Shown: positions 26,207 to 34,991 of the stretch, one piece after another
How positions within the stretch are numbered: the stretch's first letter is position 1
How the letters are laid out: each line of letters starts with the position of its first letter
DNA from: Massilia phosphatilytica
GTDB lineage: Bacteria > Pseudomonadota > Gammaproteobacteria > Burkholderiales > Burkholderiaceae_D
Reading direction: 5' to 3'
Length of the DNA stretch: 64,000 nucleotides
Assembly: GCF_002968015.1 (NCBI RefSeq)
Contig: NZ_PUIP01000007.1
Span: 265,439-329,438, forward strand
The notes under the pieces: model-generated
What the model saw: the letters and a program-made list of their open reading frames with translations, nothing else
Told to the model about the DNA's origin: nothing
Databases searched by the model: none
Position numbers and translations under genes: made by a program

Positions 26207-28345
26207 ATGCCAGCCCAAACTGCTACCGTCCTGGTCGCGGACGACGATCCGGTGATGCGCCTGCTGATGCTCGAGATGCTGGAGGGCGTCGGCCTGGAAG
26301 GCATCGAGGCCGCGGACGGCGAACAGGCCGTGGTCCTCGCGCACGCGCGCACGCCCGACCTGATCCTGCTGGACGTCGAGATGCCGAAGATGGACGGTTT
26401 TGCCGCGTGCCGCGCGATCCGCGACCTGCCCAACGGCGCGATGGTCCCGATCGTGATGGTCACGGGCGGCGACGACCTGGAAGCCGTCACCAATGCCTAC
26501 GAGGCCGGCGCCACCGACTTCGTGTCCAAGCCGATCAACTGGCCCATCCTCGGCCACCGCGTGCTGTACGTGCTGCGCGCGTCCGACGCCATCGTCCGCC
26601 TGCGCATCGCCGACGCCCAGAACCGCGCCGTGCTGGCCGCCATTCCCGACACGTTCTTCCGCATGTCGCGCGACGGCGTCTACCTCGATTACGAGCCGGG
26701 ACGCGACGGTCCGGGCCGCAGCGTGCGCGACGCCGGCGCGGACGAACAGATCGTCGGCCGCCACGTGACCGACGTCCTGCCGCGCGACATCGCCGAGCGC
26801 CTGCTCGAACAGGTCAGCATGGCCCTGCACGTGCAGCAGGTGCGCTCGGTCGAATATGAGCTGATCCGCTTCGGCGAAGCCCAGCATGTCGAGGCGCGCC
26901 TCGTCGCCACCGGCCCGAACGAAGTACTGGGCCTCGTGCGCGACATCAGCGAGCGAAAGCGCGCGGAAGAACAGATCCGCCGCCTCGCCTATTGCGACAG
27001 CCTGACCGGCATGCCGAACCGCCAGGCCTTCCTCGAGACGCTGGAACGCGAGCTGCAGCGCTCGAAGATCGGCAACAAGAAGTTCGCCGTGCTGTTCATG
27101 GACCTCGACGCCTTCAAGCGCATCAACGACACGCTGGGCCACAACGTGGGCGACCAGCTGCTGAAGCAGGTGTCGGACCGCCTGCGCGACACGATCCGCC
27201 CGAACGACCTGCTGTCGCGCGGCGACCTGCTCCCGCGCGCGGATGCGGCGGCCAGCGCCAGCACGAACCTCGCGCGCCTGGGCGGCGACGAATTCACGAT
27301 CCTGATCCCCGACCTCGAGCGGGTCGAACATGCGCTCAACGTGGCGCATCGTGTAAAAGACGCCATGCGCCGCCCCTTCCTCATCGAAGGAAACGAGATC
27401 TTCGTCACGGCCAGCATCGGCATTTCGCTGTTCCCGGAGGATGGCGACGACTGCACGTCGCTGCTGAAGTACGCCGACACCGCGATGTACCACGCGAAGA
27501 ACTGCGGCAAGAACAACGCCAAGCTGTACTCGTCGTCGCTGACGATGCAGATCATGAGCCACGTGAAGCTGGAAGTCGGCCTGCGCCGCGCCCTGCAGAA
27601 CGACGAACTGTACCTGCTCTATCAACCGCAGCTCGACGTGCGCTCGTCCGAGATCGTCGGCGTGGAAGCCCTCGTGCGCTGGCGCCATGCGGAGCGCGGC
27701 GTCGTCTCGCCCAACGAATTCATCCCGCGGGCCGAAGAGACGGGACTGATCGTGCCGATCGGCGAGTGGGTGCTGCGTACCGCGTGCAGGCAGGCGCGCC
27801 ACTGGCAGAAACTCGCGCGCCGCCCCGTGCGCATCGCCGTGAACCTGTCGGCCAAGCAGTTCAAGGACGAGAACCTGTCGCAGATCGTGCTCTCGGCCCT
27901 GCACGACACGGGCCTCGACCCGCGCCTCCTCGAACTGGAGCTGACGGAGGGCACGCTGATGGACGATGCGAAGGCCACGCTGGCCACGCTGGAACAGCTG
28001 CGCCGCATCGGCGTGTACCTGTCGATCGACGACTTCGGCACCGGCTATTCATCGATGAACTACCTGAAGCGCTTCGACGTGCGTGCCCTGAAGATCGACC
28101 GCAGCTTCATCAGCGGCCTGCCGCAGGATTCCGAAAACGCCGCGATCACGCGCGCCATCATCGCGATGGCGCACGGTCTCAAGATGGTCGTCGTGGCGGA
28201 AGGCGTCGAGACGGGCGAGCAGCTCGTGCTGCTGGAAGAATACGGCTGCGATCTCGTGCAGGGCTTCTACCTCGGGCGGCCGGCGCCGCCGGAGGCCGTG
28301 ACCGGCATGCTGCAGAAATTGTGGGTGCCGGAGGAGGCGCGCTGA
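26207..28345 (+). CDS. REC-PAS-GGDEF-EAL response regulator
   Basis: A 712-residue response regulator for cyclic-di-GMP. It has a receiver domain ([13 protein letters not shown], Asp in [13 protein letters not shown]) and a PAS-like domain (about 135-250, [20 protein letters not shown]). The GGDEF domain has an intact LGGDEF after [15 protein letters not shown]. The EAL domain has [19 protein letters not shown] and [10 protein letters not shown] short insertion ([18 protein letters not shown]) sits just before the GGDEF motif. Both catalytic motifs are intact, so it could make or break cyclic-di-GMP depending on phosphorylation by the upstream hybrid kinase. It ends nine bases from the convergent penicillin-acylase-like gene. 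Confidence 0.94.
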   Translation: MPAQTATVLVADDDPVMRLLMLEMLEGVGLEGIEAADGEQAVVLAHARTPDLILLDVEMPKMDGFAACRAIRDLPNGAMVPIVMVTGGDDLEAVTNAYEAGATDFVSKPINWPILGHRVLYVLRASDAIVRLRIADAQNRAVLAAIPDTFFRMSRDGVYLDYEPGRDGPGRSVRDAGADEQIVGRHVTDVLPRDIAERLLEQVSMALHVQQVRSVEYELIRFGEAQHVEARLVATGPNEVLGLVRDISERKRAEEQIRRLAYCDSLTGMPNRQAFLETLERELQRSKIGNKKFAVLFMDLDAFKRINDTLGHNVGDQLLKQVSDRLRDTIRPNDLLSRGDLLPRADAAASASTNLARLGGDEFTILIPDLERVEHALNVAHRVKDAMRRPFLIEGNEIFVTASIGISLFPEDGDDCTSLLKYADTAMYHAKNCGKNNAKLYSSSLTMQIMSHVKLEVGLRRALQNDELYLLYQPQLDVRSSEIVGVEALVRWRHAERGVVSPNEFIPRAEETGLIVPIGEWVLRTACRQARHWQKLARRPVRIAVNLSAKQFKDENLSQIVLSALHDTGLDPRLLELELTEGTLMDDAKATLATLEQLRRIGVYLSIDDFGTGYSSMNYLKRFDVRALKIDRSFISGLPQDSENAAITRAIIAMAHGLKMVVVAEGVETGEQLVLLEEYGCDLVQGFYLGRPAPPEAVTGMLQKLWVPEEAR

Positions 28346-28354
28346 GGCCTCCCG

Positions 28355-30757
28355 TCAGCGCGTGAACGTCAGCGTGTGCGCCACGGCCCCCGGCAACAAC
28401 GGCACCGGCTTCCCTCGCACCCAATCCTCGTGCCCCTTCAGGAAGTACGGCGACAGCGGATGCCCGCTCTGCCCGCCGGGCATGTTGAACAGTCCCTCTT
28501 CCTCGCGCCCCGGCGCCACCGTCAGGCGCTCCGACTGCCCGAACTTCGGCCCCGCCACGCGCGGCATATTGGCGTCGCCCGGCAGCTGGTCCGGTGCGAC
28601 GCTGAGCCAGCGGCGCAGCGCCGGCACCGCGATCGTGAACGGATGCGCGATCGTCGCCGTGTTGCGCCGGCCCCAGGTGGCCTGCGCGAGCGGCGCGCCA
28701 CCTTCCGTCAGGTCCGCGATGGCACGGTCGATGGCGGCCAGTTGCAGGTCTTGCCAGCTCGCGTAGCCGGCCGGCAGCCACGCGGCCGGACGTTCATCCA
28801 GCAGGCGCGCGACGATGTCCGGCCAGCGCGACGTCGCGACCACGATGCTGGCCTTCGGATCGAGCTTCGCCAGTTCCGCATCGACACCGGCGAACAGCAG
28901 GTCGTGCAGCGACCACATGAACTGGCGCGCCAGGTGATAACCGACGGACGTCGTGCTCGCGCGGCCGTCCCAGCTCGTCTCCAGCAAACGGCGGAACTCG
29001 GCGCGGGACGGATGCCTGTCCAGTGCGCGAGCATCCAGCGCGGCCAGCGCGCGTTCGCGCCAGCCGGCGATGAACGGTGCGCGGTCGTCGAGCGACGCCT
29101 GGAACGCGGCCGGCACGTCCGTCTTGTCGCCCAGCTGGCGCACGTTGCCGCTCAACTGGTGGACGCGCGCGCCCAGGTCGAAGCCGCCGTCGCCGATGGT
29201 CTGCGCGTCGGTGCCCGCGAGCTGGCGGCTGTTCGCCGTCACGAGCTGGCCACCGGGCGGATTGACGACGCGCGGATGCTGCGCCGGCGCGAGCAGTCCG
29301 CTCCACGTGGGCACGGCACCGTCGACCGCGAGCGGGAACGACACCCTGGCCCCGCCCTGCGCCCGCTGCGGCAGCGCGCCGCCGATGGTCCACGCAATGC
29401 CGCCGCGGTCGTCGCCGAGCACGACGTTCTGCGCCGGGATGCCATCGCCGGCCGCCGCGGCCAGCGCCTCGTCGAGGTTCGTCGACGCCTCCAGTTTCAA
29501 ATGATTCAGGTTGAGCGCGCCGGGATCGTGTGCGACCCAGTGCACGGCGTACTGGACGCCGTCGACGGTGCGGACCGGGCCGAGGCTCGTCTCGAGCACG
29601 GTCAGCGTCTGCGCCGGCTCGCCCTTCACGAGCAGCGTTTCCGTGTGCGCGACGGGCGTCTCCCAGCCGTTCGGCGTGCGTACCTGGCCGGGATGGGCGG
29701 CGTCGAGGCCGAGGCGGACGAGGTCGAGCGTGTCCGCATAACTGTTCGTGAACGCCCACGCGACATGGCCATTGCTGCCGACGATGACGGCCGGCGGCGT
29801 CCCCGGCAGGCTCACGCCGACGACGCGGCGCGGTTGCCCCTGCGCGTCGGGGAAACGCAGCACGAGGCGATACCACGTGTTCGGCAGTTGCAGGCCCAGG
29901 TGCATGTCGTCGGAGACGATGGCGGCGCCGTTCGCCGTGCGCGTCCCGGCAATCGCATAGTTGTTGCTGCCGACCGAGTCCGTGAACGCGATGCCCGCGA
30001 CCTGGCGTGCGGGCACGGCTTCCTTGCGGCCCCACCACGCGGGCGCCGTGGCCGGGATCGGGGCCGGCGCCAGCGCGACGGCGTCCGCATCCATCGGCGT
30101 ATCCCAGCGCGTCGCCTCCGGCAGCAGGAAGGCCAGCTGGGCCGGATCGAGATGTGCCGCGAGCCATCCCCGCGCCAGTTCGCGCGGTTCCTGGTTGCCC
30201 TGCAAATCGAAGTACATGGCCCACACGGCAAGCAGCGAATCGGCGGGTGTCCACGGACGCGGCGCAGCGCGGCCCAGCAGGTATTCGAACGGCCGCGCAC
30301 GGAGTCCGTCGAGGCCGTCGTTGACGCCGGCGGCATAGCGGTCCAGCAGCGCGCGCTCGGCCGGCGTCATGCGCTGCAAGACCTGTTCGGCGCGGGCGCG
30401 GAAGCGGTGCAGCCGGTGGATGCGGTCGAGCGGCAGCGCCTTGGCACCGAACAGCTCGGCCAGTTCGCCCGCGGCGCTGCGGCGCAGCAGGTCCATCTGG
30501 AAGAAGCGCTCCTGGCCGTGCACGAATCCGGTGGCATACGCGACGTCGAGCCGGTTCGCACCGCTGATCGTCGGCACGCCGTTCGCGTCGCGCTCCACCG
30601 TCACGGGCGCCGACAGCAGCGGCGAACGATGCTGGCCGTCGAGCTCGGGCAGGCTCGCGCGCAAGGTCATCCAGGCGCCGCCCGCGACGAGCACGGGCAG
30701 CACGACGACCCCGACCGCAACCCGCCGTCCCCACTTTCGCCATCCACGTTGTCGCAT
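28355..30757 (-). CDS. Penicillin acylase family (Ntn-hydrolase) enzyme
   Basis: About 800 residues from the ATG at 30757 (MRQRGWRKWGRRVAVGVVV), which begins a Sec signal or anchor. An upstream start would add 85 residues of unlikely sequence. The family layout is clear: an alpha chain (SGANRLDVAYATGFVHGQER, FQMDLLRRSAAGELAE), then the junction FTDSVGSNNYAIAG, where the Ser before NNYAIAG should become the N-terminal nucleophile of the beta chain after self-cleavage. Relatives hydrolyse penicillin G or V, cephalosporins or acyl-homoserine lactones, and the substrate cannot be told from sequence. It is probably periplasmic. It is convergent with the GGDEF-EAL gene and divergent from the small lipoprotein gene. 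Confidence 0.92.
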   Translation of the reverse strand: MRQRGWRKWGRRVAVGVVVLPVLVAGGAWMTLRASLPELDGQHRSPLLSAPVTVERDANGVPTISGANRLDVAYATGFVHGQERFFQMDLLRRSAAGELAELFGAKALPLDRIHRLHRFRARAEQVLQRMTPAERALLDRYAAGVNDGLDGLRARPFEYLLGRAAPRPWTPADSLLAVWAMYFDLQGNQEPRELARGWLAAHLDPAQLAFLLPEATRWDTPMDADAVALAPAPIPATAPAWWGRKEAVPARQVAGIAFTDSVGSNNYAIAGTRTANGAAIVSDDMHLGLQLPNTWYRLVLRFPDAQGQPRRVVGVSLPGTPPAVIVGSNGHVAWAFTNSYADTLDLVRLGLDAAHPGQVRTPNGWETPVAHTETLLVKGEPAQTLTVLETSLGPVRTVDGVQYAVHWVAHDPGALNLNHLKLEASTNLDEALAAAAGDGIPAQNVVLGDDRGGIAWTIGGALPQRAQGGARVSFPLAVDGAVPTWSGLLAPAQHPRVVNPPGGQLVTANSRQLAGTDAQTIGDGGFDLGARVHQLSGNVRQLGDKTDVPAAFQASLDDRAPFIAGWRERALAALDARALDRHPSRAEFRRLLETSWDGRASTTSVGYHLARQFMWSLHDLLFAGVDAELAKLDPKASIVVATSRWPDIVARLLDERPAAWLPAGYASWQDLQLAAIDRAIADLTEGGAPLAQATWGRRNTATIAHPFTIAVPALRRWLSVAPDQLPGDANMPRVAGPKFGQSERLTVAPGREEEGLFNMPGGQSGHPLSPYFLKGHEDWVRGKPVPLLPGAVAHTLTFTR

Positions 30758-30939
30758 GCCGCTCGTCCCTTTGGAAAAAGGGGCATCTTGCCAGAAATTG
30801 CCCGGCCGGGCGAGTACGTGACAACCCTTACCCGCAATGGTTCCCTGCGCCCGATTGAGCGATCTCTCTCGCGAGCTCGCGCTGTCTTCTAAGCTATGGG
30901 AAGGTGCGCAGGATGCGCGTGTTCGATGCAGGAGGCACC

Positions 30940-31218
30940 ATGGTTCGGGTGCTCGGTATGTGTATGGTATTGACGCTGGCCGCGTGCGCGACGCCGCAAG
31001 AGCGCGCGGCACAAGCCCAGGCCGACGTCGAGCGGATGATGGCGATCTACGGACCGGCTTGCGTCCGGCTGGGCTATGCGGCCCAGACGGATGCGTGGCG
31101 CAGCTGCGTGCTCAGCCTGGGTGCGAAGTACGATCTGCAGCACTATGGACCGCCCGCGGGCTACTACGGCCGGGGTCCGGGCTATTGGCGGGGCGGCTGG
31201 TGGGATCCGTACTGGTGA
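30940..31218 (+). CDS. Small lipoprotein, hypothetical
   Basis: A 92-residue protein from the ATG at 30940, chosen because GGAGG lies just upstream and the first 18 residues form a lipoprotein signal (MVRVLGMCMVLTLAACAT, lipobox LAAC). The mature part is short, with two more cysteines and a Gly/Tyr/Trp-rich tail (YYGRGPGYWRGGWWDPYW). No function is recognised; such small outer-membrane lipoproteins are often stress-induced. Its last 107 bases overlap the 3' end of the deacetylase gene on the other strand. Confidence 0.75.
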   Translation: MVRVLGMCMVLTLAACATPQERAAQAQADVERMMAIYGPACVRLGYAAQTDAWRSCVLSLGAKYDLQHYGPPAGYYGRGPGYWRGGWWDPYW

Positions 31219-32341
31219 GTTCCTTAGGGGCGAGATCCCTAGGGGTGAAGCGGTCGGCGACCCGGCGCGCAAACTCGGCTTTCGTCACCGCTTCGCGACT
31301 TTCCAGCAGGCGCTCCAGCGCGCGCTGGATGTGCCGGACCAGTTCCGGATAGCGCGCATCCGGCGGATGCAGGCTGAAGCGCACGAGCGGCGAGCGCGCC
31401 AGCATGGCAGCGGTGGCGTCCGCAACGCGCGGCGACAGGATGCGCCCGCTGCGGTTGCGCGCCGCATACACGAGCGACGGCGACAGGATGGCGTGCGTGC
31501 CGTGGCGATTGTTTTGCGTGAATGGCATGGGCGTCGCGGGAGAGAGGTCCCGGTCCGGCTGGTCTTGTTTCAAATCTTGCGGTGGCACCGGCTCATTGCG
31601 GCCGCGTGCTTCGTGACGGAGATCGGGGCCGGCCGCGCCCGTCCAATTGGCCGGGTCAAACTGCCTGTTGCCGTTGCCCTGGCCAGAGTGATTGCCCTGC
31701 CCGACCTGGACAGTCCCGCTGCCGTACTGGACACTCGCGCCGTGATCGCCGCGATAGGCTGGCCGATCGCCGGCGCGGTGCGGCGCCTCCCGACGCTGCG
31801 GTGGCGCGGCCGGGCGGCGCTCGCGCGCCCCCGGCAGGCAATGGAAATGGCTGAACGTGGTCGTGTACGCGAACGGCGCATTACGCAGGGCCCGCCAGGC
31901 GCCCTCGCCCAGCAGCCAGGCCGGCGGCACGAAGCCGGTCGGCGTCCAGCCGCGCGCCGCGAACCAGTCGAGGCCCAGCTCAAGGCGCCGCCGCGCCTCC
32001 GCTTCCGTCAGCGCCGCGAACTCGCCCTCGCGCCGCGTGTACACGCTGCGCAGGAAGCGTGCACGCAAGCCGCCGCTGCCCGCTTCCGTGTCGAGATGGC
32101 TGTAGCCGTGCAGCGCCAGCTCGTCGCCGCGCTCCAGTGCCACGTTCAGGCAGGCTTCCATCGCGGGCGACTGCTCGGGCCGGAAGTGATAATGCGGTAC
32201 GACGAGCCACGTCAGCGGGATGTCCGCCACGGCGCGCACGGCTTCCACCAGGCGCAGGCAATCGCTCCACGTGGCCGGCGCCACATCGTGGATCGAGACG
32301 CACAGCATGTGCTCGTCCGGGGACCAGTCAGTCTGAGACAC
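31112..32341 (-). CDS. DUF2334-type polysaccharide deacetylase with a central insertion
   Basis: A 409-residue protein. The N-terminal 165 residues match DUF2334 deacetylases: LCVSIHDVAPATW with the metal-binding Asp, ALHGYSHL with the paired His, and GFVPPAWLLGEGAWRALR. The C-terminal part (from about 281, THAILSPSLVYAARN, LVRFSLHPPDA) is the normal end of the family. Between them lie about 110 residues rich in Arg, Pro, Gln and Gly that look disordered and are absent from the relatives I know. These enzymes remove acetyl groups from cell-surface sugars. The start overlaps the end of the glycosyltransferase gene by 14 bases, so the two are cotranscribed and probably act on the same glycan. 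Confidence 0.83.
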   Translation of the reverse strand: MSQTDWSPDEHMLCVSIHDVAPATWSDCLRLVEAVRAVADIPLTWLVVPHYHFRPEQSPAMEACLNVALERGDELALHGYSHLDTEAGSGGLRARFLRSVYTRREGEFAALTEAEARRRLELGLDWFAARGWTPTGFVPPAWLLGEGAWRALRNAPFAYTTTFSHFHCLPGARERRPAAPPQRREAPHRAGDRPAYRGDHGASVQYGSGTVQVGQGNHSGQGNGNRQFDPANWTGAAGPDLRHEARGRNEPVPPQDLKQDQPDRDLSPATPMPFTQNNRHGTHAILSPSLVYAARNRSGRILSPRVADATAAMLARSPLVRFSLHPPDARYPELVRHIQRALERLLESREAVTKAEFARRVADRFTPRDLAPKELTSTDPTSRPANSPDPGRSSPRAVHSAADRTSHPG

Positions 32342-33491
32342 GGATGCGCTCCCGCTCGTTGGTCAGTTCGATCGCCATGTCGTGGACCGCATGGGGATAC
32401 CCGCCCAGCAAGCCCTCATAACGCTTGAACACTTGCGGCAGGATCTCGTTCCAGTCGTAGCGCTCGACGGCCTTGCGCCGCGCGGCCTGCCCCATGCGGA
32501 CGAGGTCGCGCTGGAAGATGGCCTCGATCGCGCCGGCCAGGCTGTCGACGTGGTTCGGCTCGGCCAGGATGCCCGTCTCCGTGTCGACCAGCTCGGCCAC
32601 GCCGCCCTTGTTCGTGGCGACGACGGGCAGGCCGCACGCCATCGCTTCCAGCACGATCAGGCCGAACGTTTCGCAATCGCCCGGGTGCACGAGCACGTCG
32701 CAGCTGGCCAGGAGGCTGGCCAGCTGGCGCTGGTCGCGCCGGAACGGGATGTGCGTGACGCGGTCGCAATACGGCAGCACGCCACCGCCGCCCACAAGGA
32801 TCAGGTGGTACGGGTCGCCCAGCTTGCGCACGGCTTCGATGAGGACGTGCAGCTTCTTTTCCGGCGTGAAGCGGCCGGCATAGACGAGCAGGCGCGCGTC
32901 CGGCGCGAGGCCCAGGTGTTCGCGCAGGGTCTCGTCGCGGCGCTGCGGCTGGAACACGCTGCTGTCGATGCCGAGCGGCTGGTGCACGGCGCCGTACACG
33001 CCAATCGCGTCCAGCTGCTGCACCATGATGCTGCTGGGTGCCAGCACGAGGTCGAACTGGCGGTACAGGTTGGCGAGGTAGCGGCAGGTGCCGCGCGCGA
33101 TCCAGCGGCCGAAGCGCGGCTGCACGAGGCGTGGCAGGTCGGAATGGTAGAAGGCGACAGCCGGGATGTCGTAACGCTTGCGCATGCGCAGCGCGGCCCA
33201 GGCACAGTGGCCGGCGTCGCCCGCCTCGACGACATCGGGCCGGACGGATTCCAGCAGGCGCGCCGGGCCTTCGACGGACAGCGGCATGCGGAAGCCGTGG
33301 AAGCCCGGCAGGCCGGCGGACGGTATCTTGACGAGCGCGGGCACCGTGTCATCGCACGTCTCCACGTTGGAGCTCATGATCGTGTGCTGCACGCGGCTGC
33401 GCCGTGCCAGCCAATGGGCCTTGGCATTCAGATAGGTGCTGACGCCGCCTCCTTCGGCCGCGTAGAACATCGTGATGTCGACGAGATGCAT
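32328..33491 (-). CDS. GT4-family glycosyltransferase
   Basis: A 387-residue GT-B glycosyltransferase. The N-terminal domain has AEGGGVSTYLNAKAHWL and the C-terminal donor-binding domain LLVYAGRFTPEKKLHVLIEA, then DVLVHPGDCETFGLIVLEAM with the E-x7-E signature and GLPVVATNKGG. The family usually transfers hexoses from nucleotide sugars to lipids or glycans. There is no membrane helix, so it is probably a peripheral inner-membrane enzyme. It is cotranscribed with the overlapping deacetylase. The acceptor cannot be predicted. Confidence 0.92.
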   Translation of the reverse strand: MHLVDITMFYAAEGGGVSTYLNAKAHWLARRSRVQHTIMSSNVETCDDTVPALVKIPSAGLPGFHGFRMPLSVEGPARLLESVRPDVVEAGDAGHCAWAALRMRKRYDIPAVAFYHSDLPRLVQPRFGRWIARGTCRYLANLYRQFDLVLAPSSIMVQQLDAIGVYGAVHQPLGIDSSVFQPQRRDETLREHLGLAPDARLLVYAGRFTPEKKLHVLIEAVRKLGDPYHLILVGGGGVLPYCDRVTHIPFRRDQRQLASLLASCDVLVHPGDCETFGLIVLEAMACGLPVVATNKGGVAELVDTETGILAEPNHVDSLAGAIEAIFQRDLVRMGQAARRKAVERYDWNEILPQVFKRYEGLLGGYPHAVHDMAIELTNERERIRVSD

Positions 33492-33651
33492 GCTTGGGGT
33501 CCGGTCAAAGTAACCCCCACGATAGCAGCGTAGACGGTGCGCCGGGTTTGCGCACTGTCAAGCGAACACCGCCAGCTGCCGGGAGCCGGTCCTGGTCGCG
33601 CGCACGTCGTTCAGCGCGCTACGATGCCGTCATTGTTGCGCGACGGTGGAA

Positions 33652-33675
33652 GGGCTCCCCATTTTGGGGAGGCCC
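33652..33675 (-). terminator. Terminator-like hairpin after recR
   Basis: Arms GGGCTCCCC (33652-33660) and GGGGAGGCCC (33666-33675) fold with one bulge. They sit immediately after the recR stop codon on the minus strand. There is no T-run, so it could be a weak terminator or an mRNA-stabilising hairpin. Confidence 0.45.
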
Positions 33676-33676
33676 A

Positions 33677-34267
33677 TTATGCACTGCGCCTGTCGAGCAT
33701 GGCGCGCGCGATGGTGCCGGCGTCCACATACTCGAGCTCGCCCCCGACGGGAACGCCGCGCGCGAGGCGGCTGACCTTGAGTCCGCGCGCCTTCAGCATT
33801 TCGCTGATGTAATGGGCGGTCGCTTCGCCCTCGTTGGTGAAATTGGTGGCGAGTACGACTTCCTTGACCTCGCCATCGGCGGCGCGACCCACCAGTTTTT
33901 CCAGGTGCAGGTCCTTGGGGCCGATGCCGTCCAGCGGCGACAGCCGGCCCATCAGCACGAAGTACAGGCCCTTGTACGTCAGGGTCTGCTCGATCATCAT
34001 CTGGTCGGCCGGCGTCTCGACGATGCACAGGAGTGTCCGGTCGCGCTGCTCGTCGGTGCACAGGTCGCAGACTTCGGTTTCCGAGAAGGTATTGCACATG
34101 GCGCAGTGATGCACCGCGTCGACAGCCTGGTACAGCGCGCGCGACAGCATGGCGGCGCCTTCGCGGTCGTGCTGCAGCAGGTGGAAGGCCATGCGCTGCG
34201 CCGACTTCGGCCCGACGCCCGGCAGGCGGCGCAGTGCCTCGGTGAGGAAGTCGAGCGATTTGGACAT
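33677..34267 (-). CDS. recR: Recombination protein RecR
   Basis: A 196-residue protein of normal length. It has the helix-hairpin-helix [17 protein letters not shown], the four-cysteine zinc finger [16 protein letters not shown] and a Toprim domain ([17 protein letters not shown]). RecR works with RecO and RecF to load RecA on gapped DNA. It is the last gene of the conserved dnaX-ybaB-recR cluster, here with a YciI-like gene inserted before it. Confidence 0.97.
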   Translation of the reverse strand: MSKSLDFLTEALRRLPGVGPKSAQRMAFHLLQHDREGAAMLSRALYQAVDAVHHCAMCNTFSETEVCDLCTDEQRDRTLLCIVETPADQMMIEQTLTYKGLYFVLMGRLSPLDGIGPKDLHLEKLVGRAADGEVKEVVLATNFTNEGEATAHYISEMLKARGLKVSRLARGVPVGGELEYVDAGTIARAMLDRRSA

Positions 34268-34290
34268 GAAGTCTCCGGGTCTGGGCAGGC

Positions 34291-34581
34291 TTACTGAGCG
34301 CGCCAGGCGGACAGCGCCTCGGCGGTCATGGTGGGAATGAACTCGGTGACGGCGTAGGTCGCAAGGCCCGCCTGCGCGAACGGATCGTCGCGCAGCGCGG
34401 CGTCGAGCTCGGCGCGGTCGGCCGCGTGGGCGACGAGGATGCCGCCGTCGCGCGGTTCCTTGCGGCCCGCCATCAGCAGAAGCCCGCGCGCAGTGTGCTC
34501 TTCCAGCCAGGCGCGGTGCGCCGGCAGGAATGCATCGATGCGCTCGAGCGGCGCCGTATAGGTCAACGAGACGATATACAT
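34291..34581 (-). CDS. YciI-family protein
   Basis: A 96-residue protein starting [20 protein letters not shown] with the family pattern [20 protein letters not shown] and [15 protein letters not shown]. YciI-like proteins have a ferredoxin-like fold with a conserved His/Asp site; most have no known reaction. The ATG at 34581 is chosen because it gives the standard N-terminus; a longer frame upstream is only read-through across ybaB and dnaX in another phase. It lies between ybaB (11-base gap) and recR and is part of that operon. Confidence 0.88.
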   Translation of the reverse strand: MYIVSLTYTAPLERIDAFLPAHRAWLEEHTARGLLLMAGRKEPRDGGILVAHAADRAELDAALRDDPFAQAGLATYAVTEFIPTMTAEALSAWRAQ

Positions 34582-34592
34582 GATCAAGTGCG

Positions 34593-34919
34593 TCAGAACG
34601 GCATCTTGAAGCCCGGGGGCAGCGGCAGGCCGGCGGTCAGGCCGCTCATCTTTTCCTGGGCGGTCGTTTCGGCCTTGCGCACGGCGTCGTTGAACGCGGC
34701 GGCGACCAGGTCTTCCAGCATGTCGCGGTCGTCGCCCAGCAGCGACGGATCGATCGACACGCGCTTGACGTCGTTCTTGCACGTCATGATGACCTTCACG
34801 AGGCCGGCACCCGACTGCCCTTCGACTTCGATCTGGGCCAGCTGGTCCTGCGCCTTCTTCATGTTGTCCTGCATGGCCTGCGCCTGCTTCATCAGGCCTG
34901 CGAGCTGGTTTTTCATCAT
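34593..34919 (-). CDS. ybaB: Nucleoid-associated protein YbaB/EbfC
   Basis: A 108-residue protein of standard length ([59 protein letters not shown]). YbaB/EbfC dimers bind DNA without strict sequence preference and are encoded next to dnaX and recR in most bacteria, as here. Translation may begin at the first or second of two adjacent Met codons. Confidence 0.95.
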   Translation of the reverse strand: MMKNQLAGLMKQAQAMQDNMKKAQDQLAQIEVEGQSGAGLVKVIMTCKNDVKRVSIDPSLLGDDRDMLEDLVAAAFNDAVRKAETTAQEKMSGLTAGLPLPPGFKMPF

Positions 34920-34991
34920 GATGTCTTCTCCAAAAAAGTCGGATGGGTAAATCGTTTATACAGTTTATACCGGCGCCGGCACGGGCGCGGC

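Noticed and set aside
23386..26493. Open frame of 1035 codons on the minus strand
   Set aside because: It runs opposite to the hybrid kinase gene, has random-looking Arg/Val/Gln-rich sequence and matches no family. Long antisense frames are expected at this GC content.
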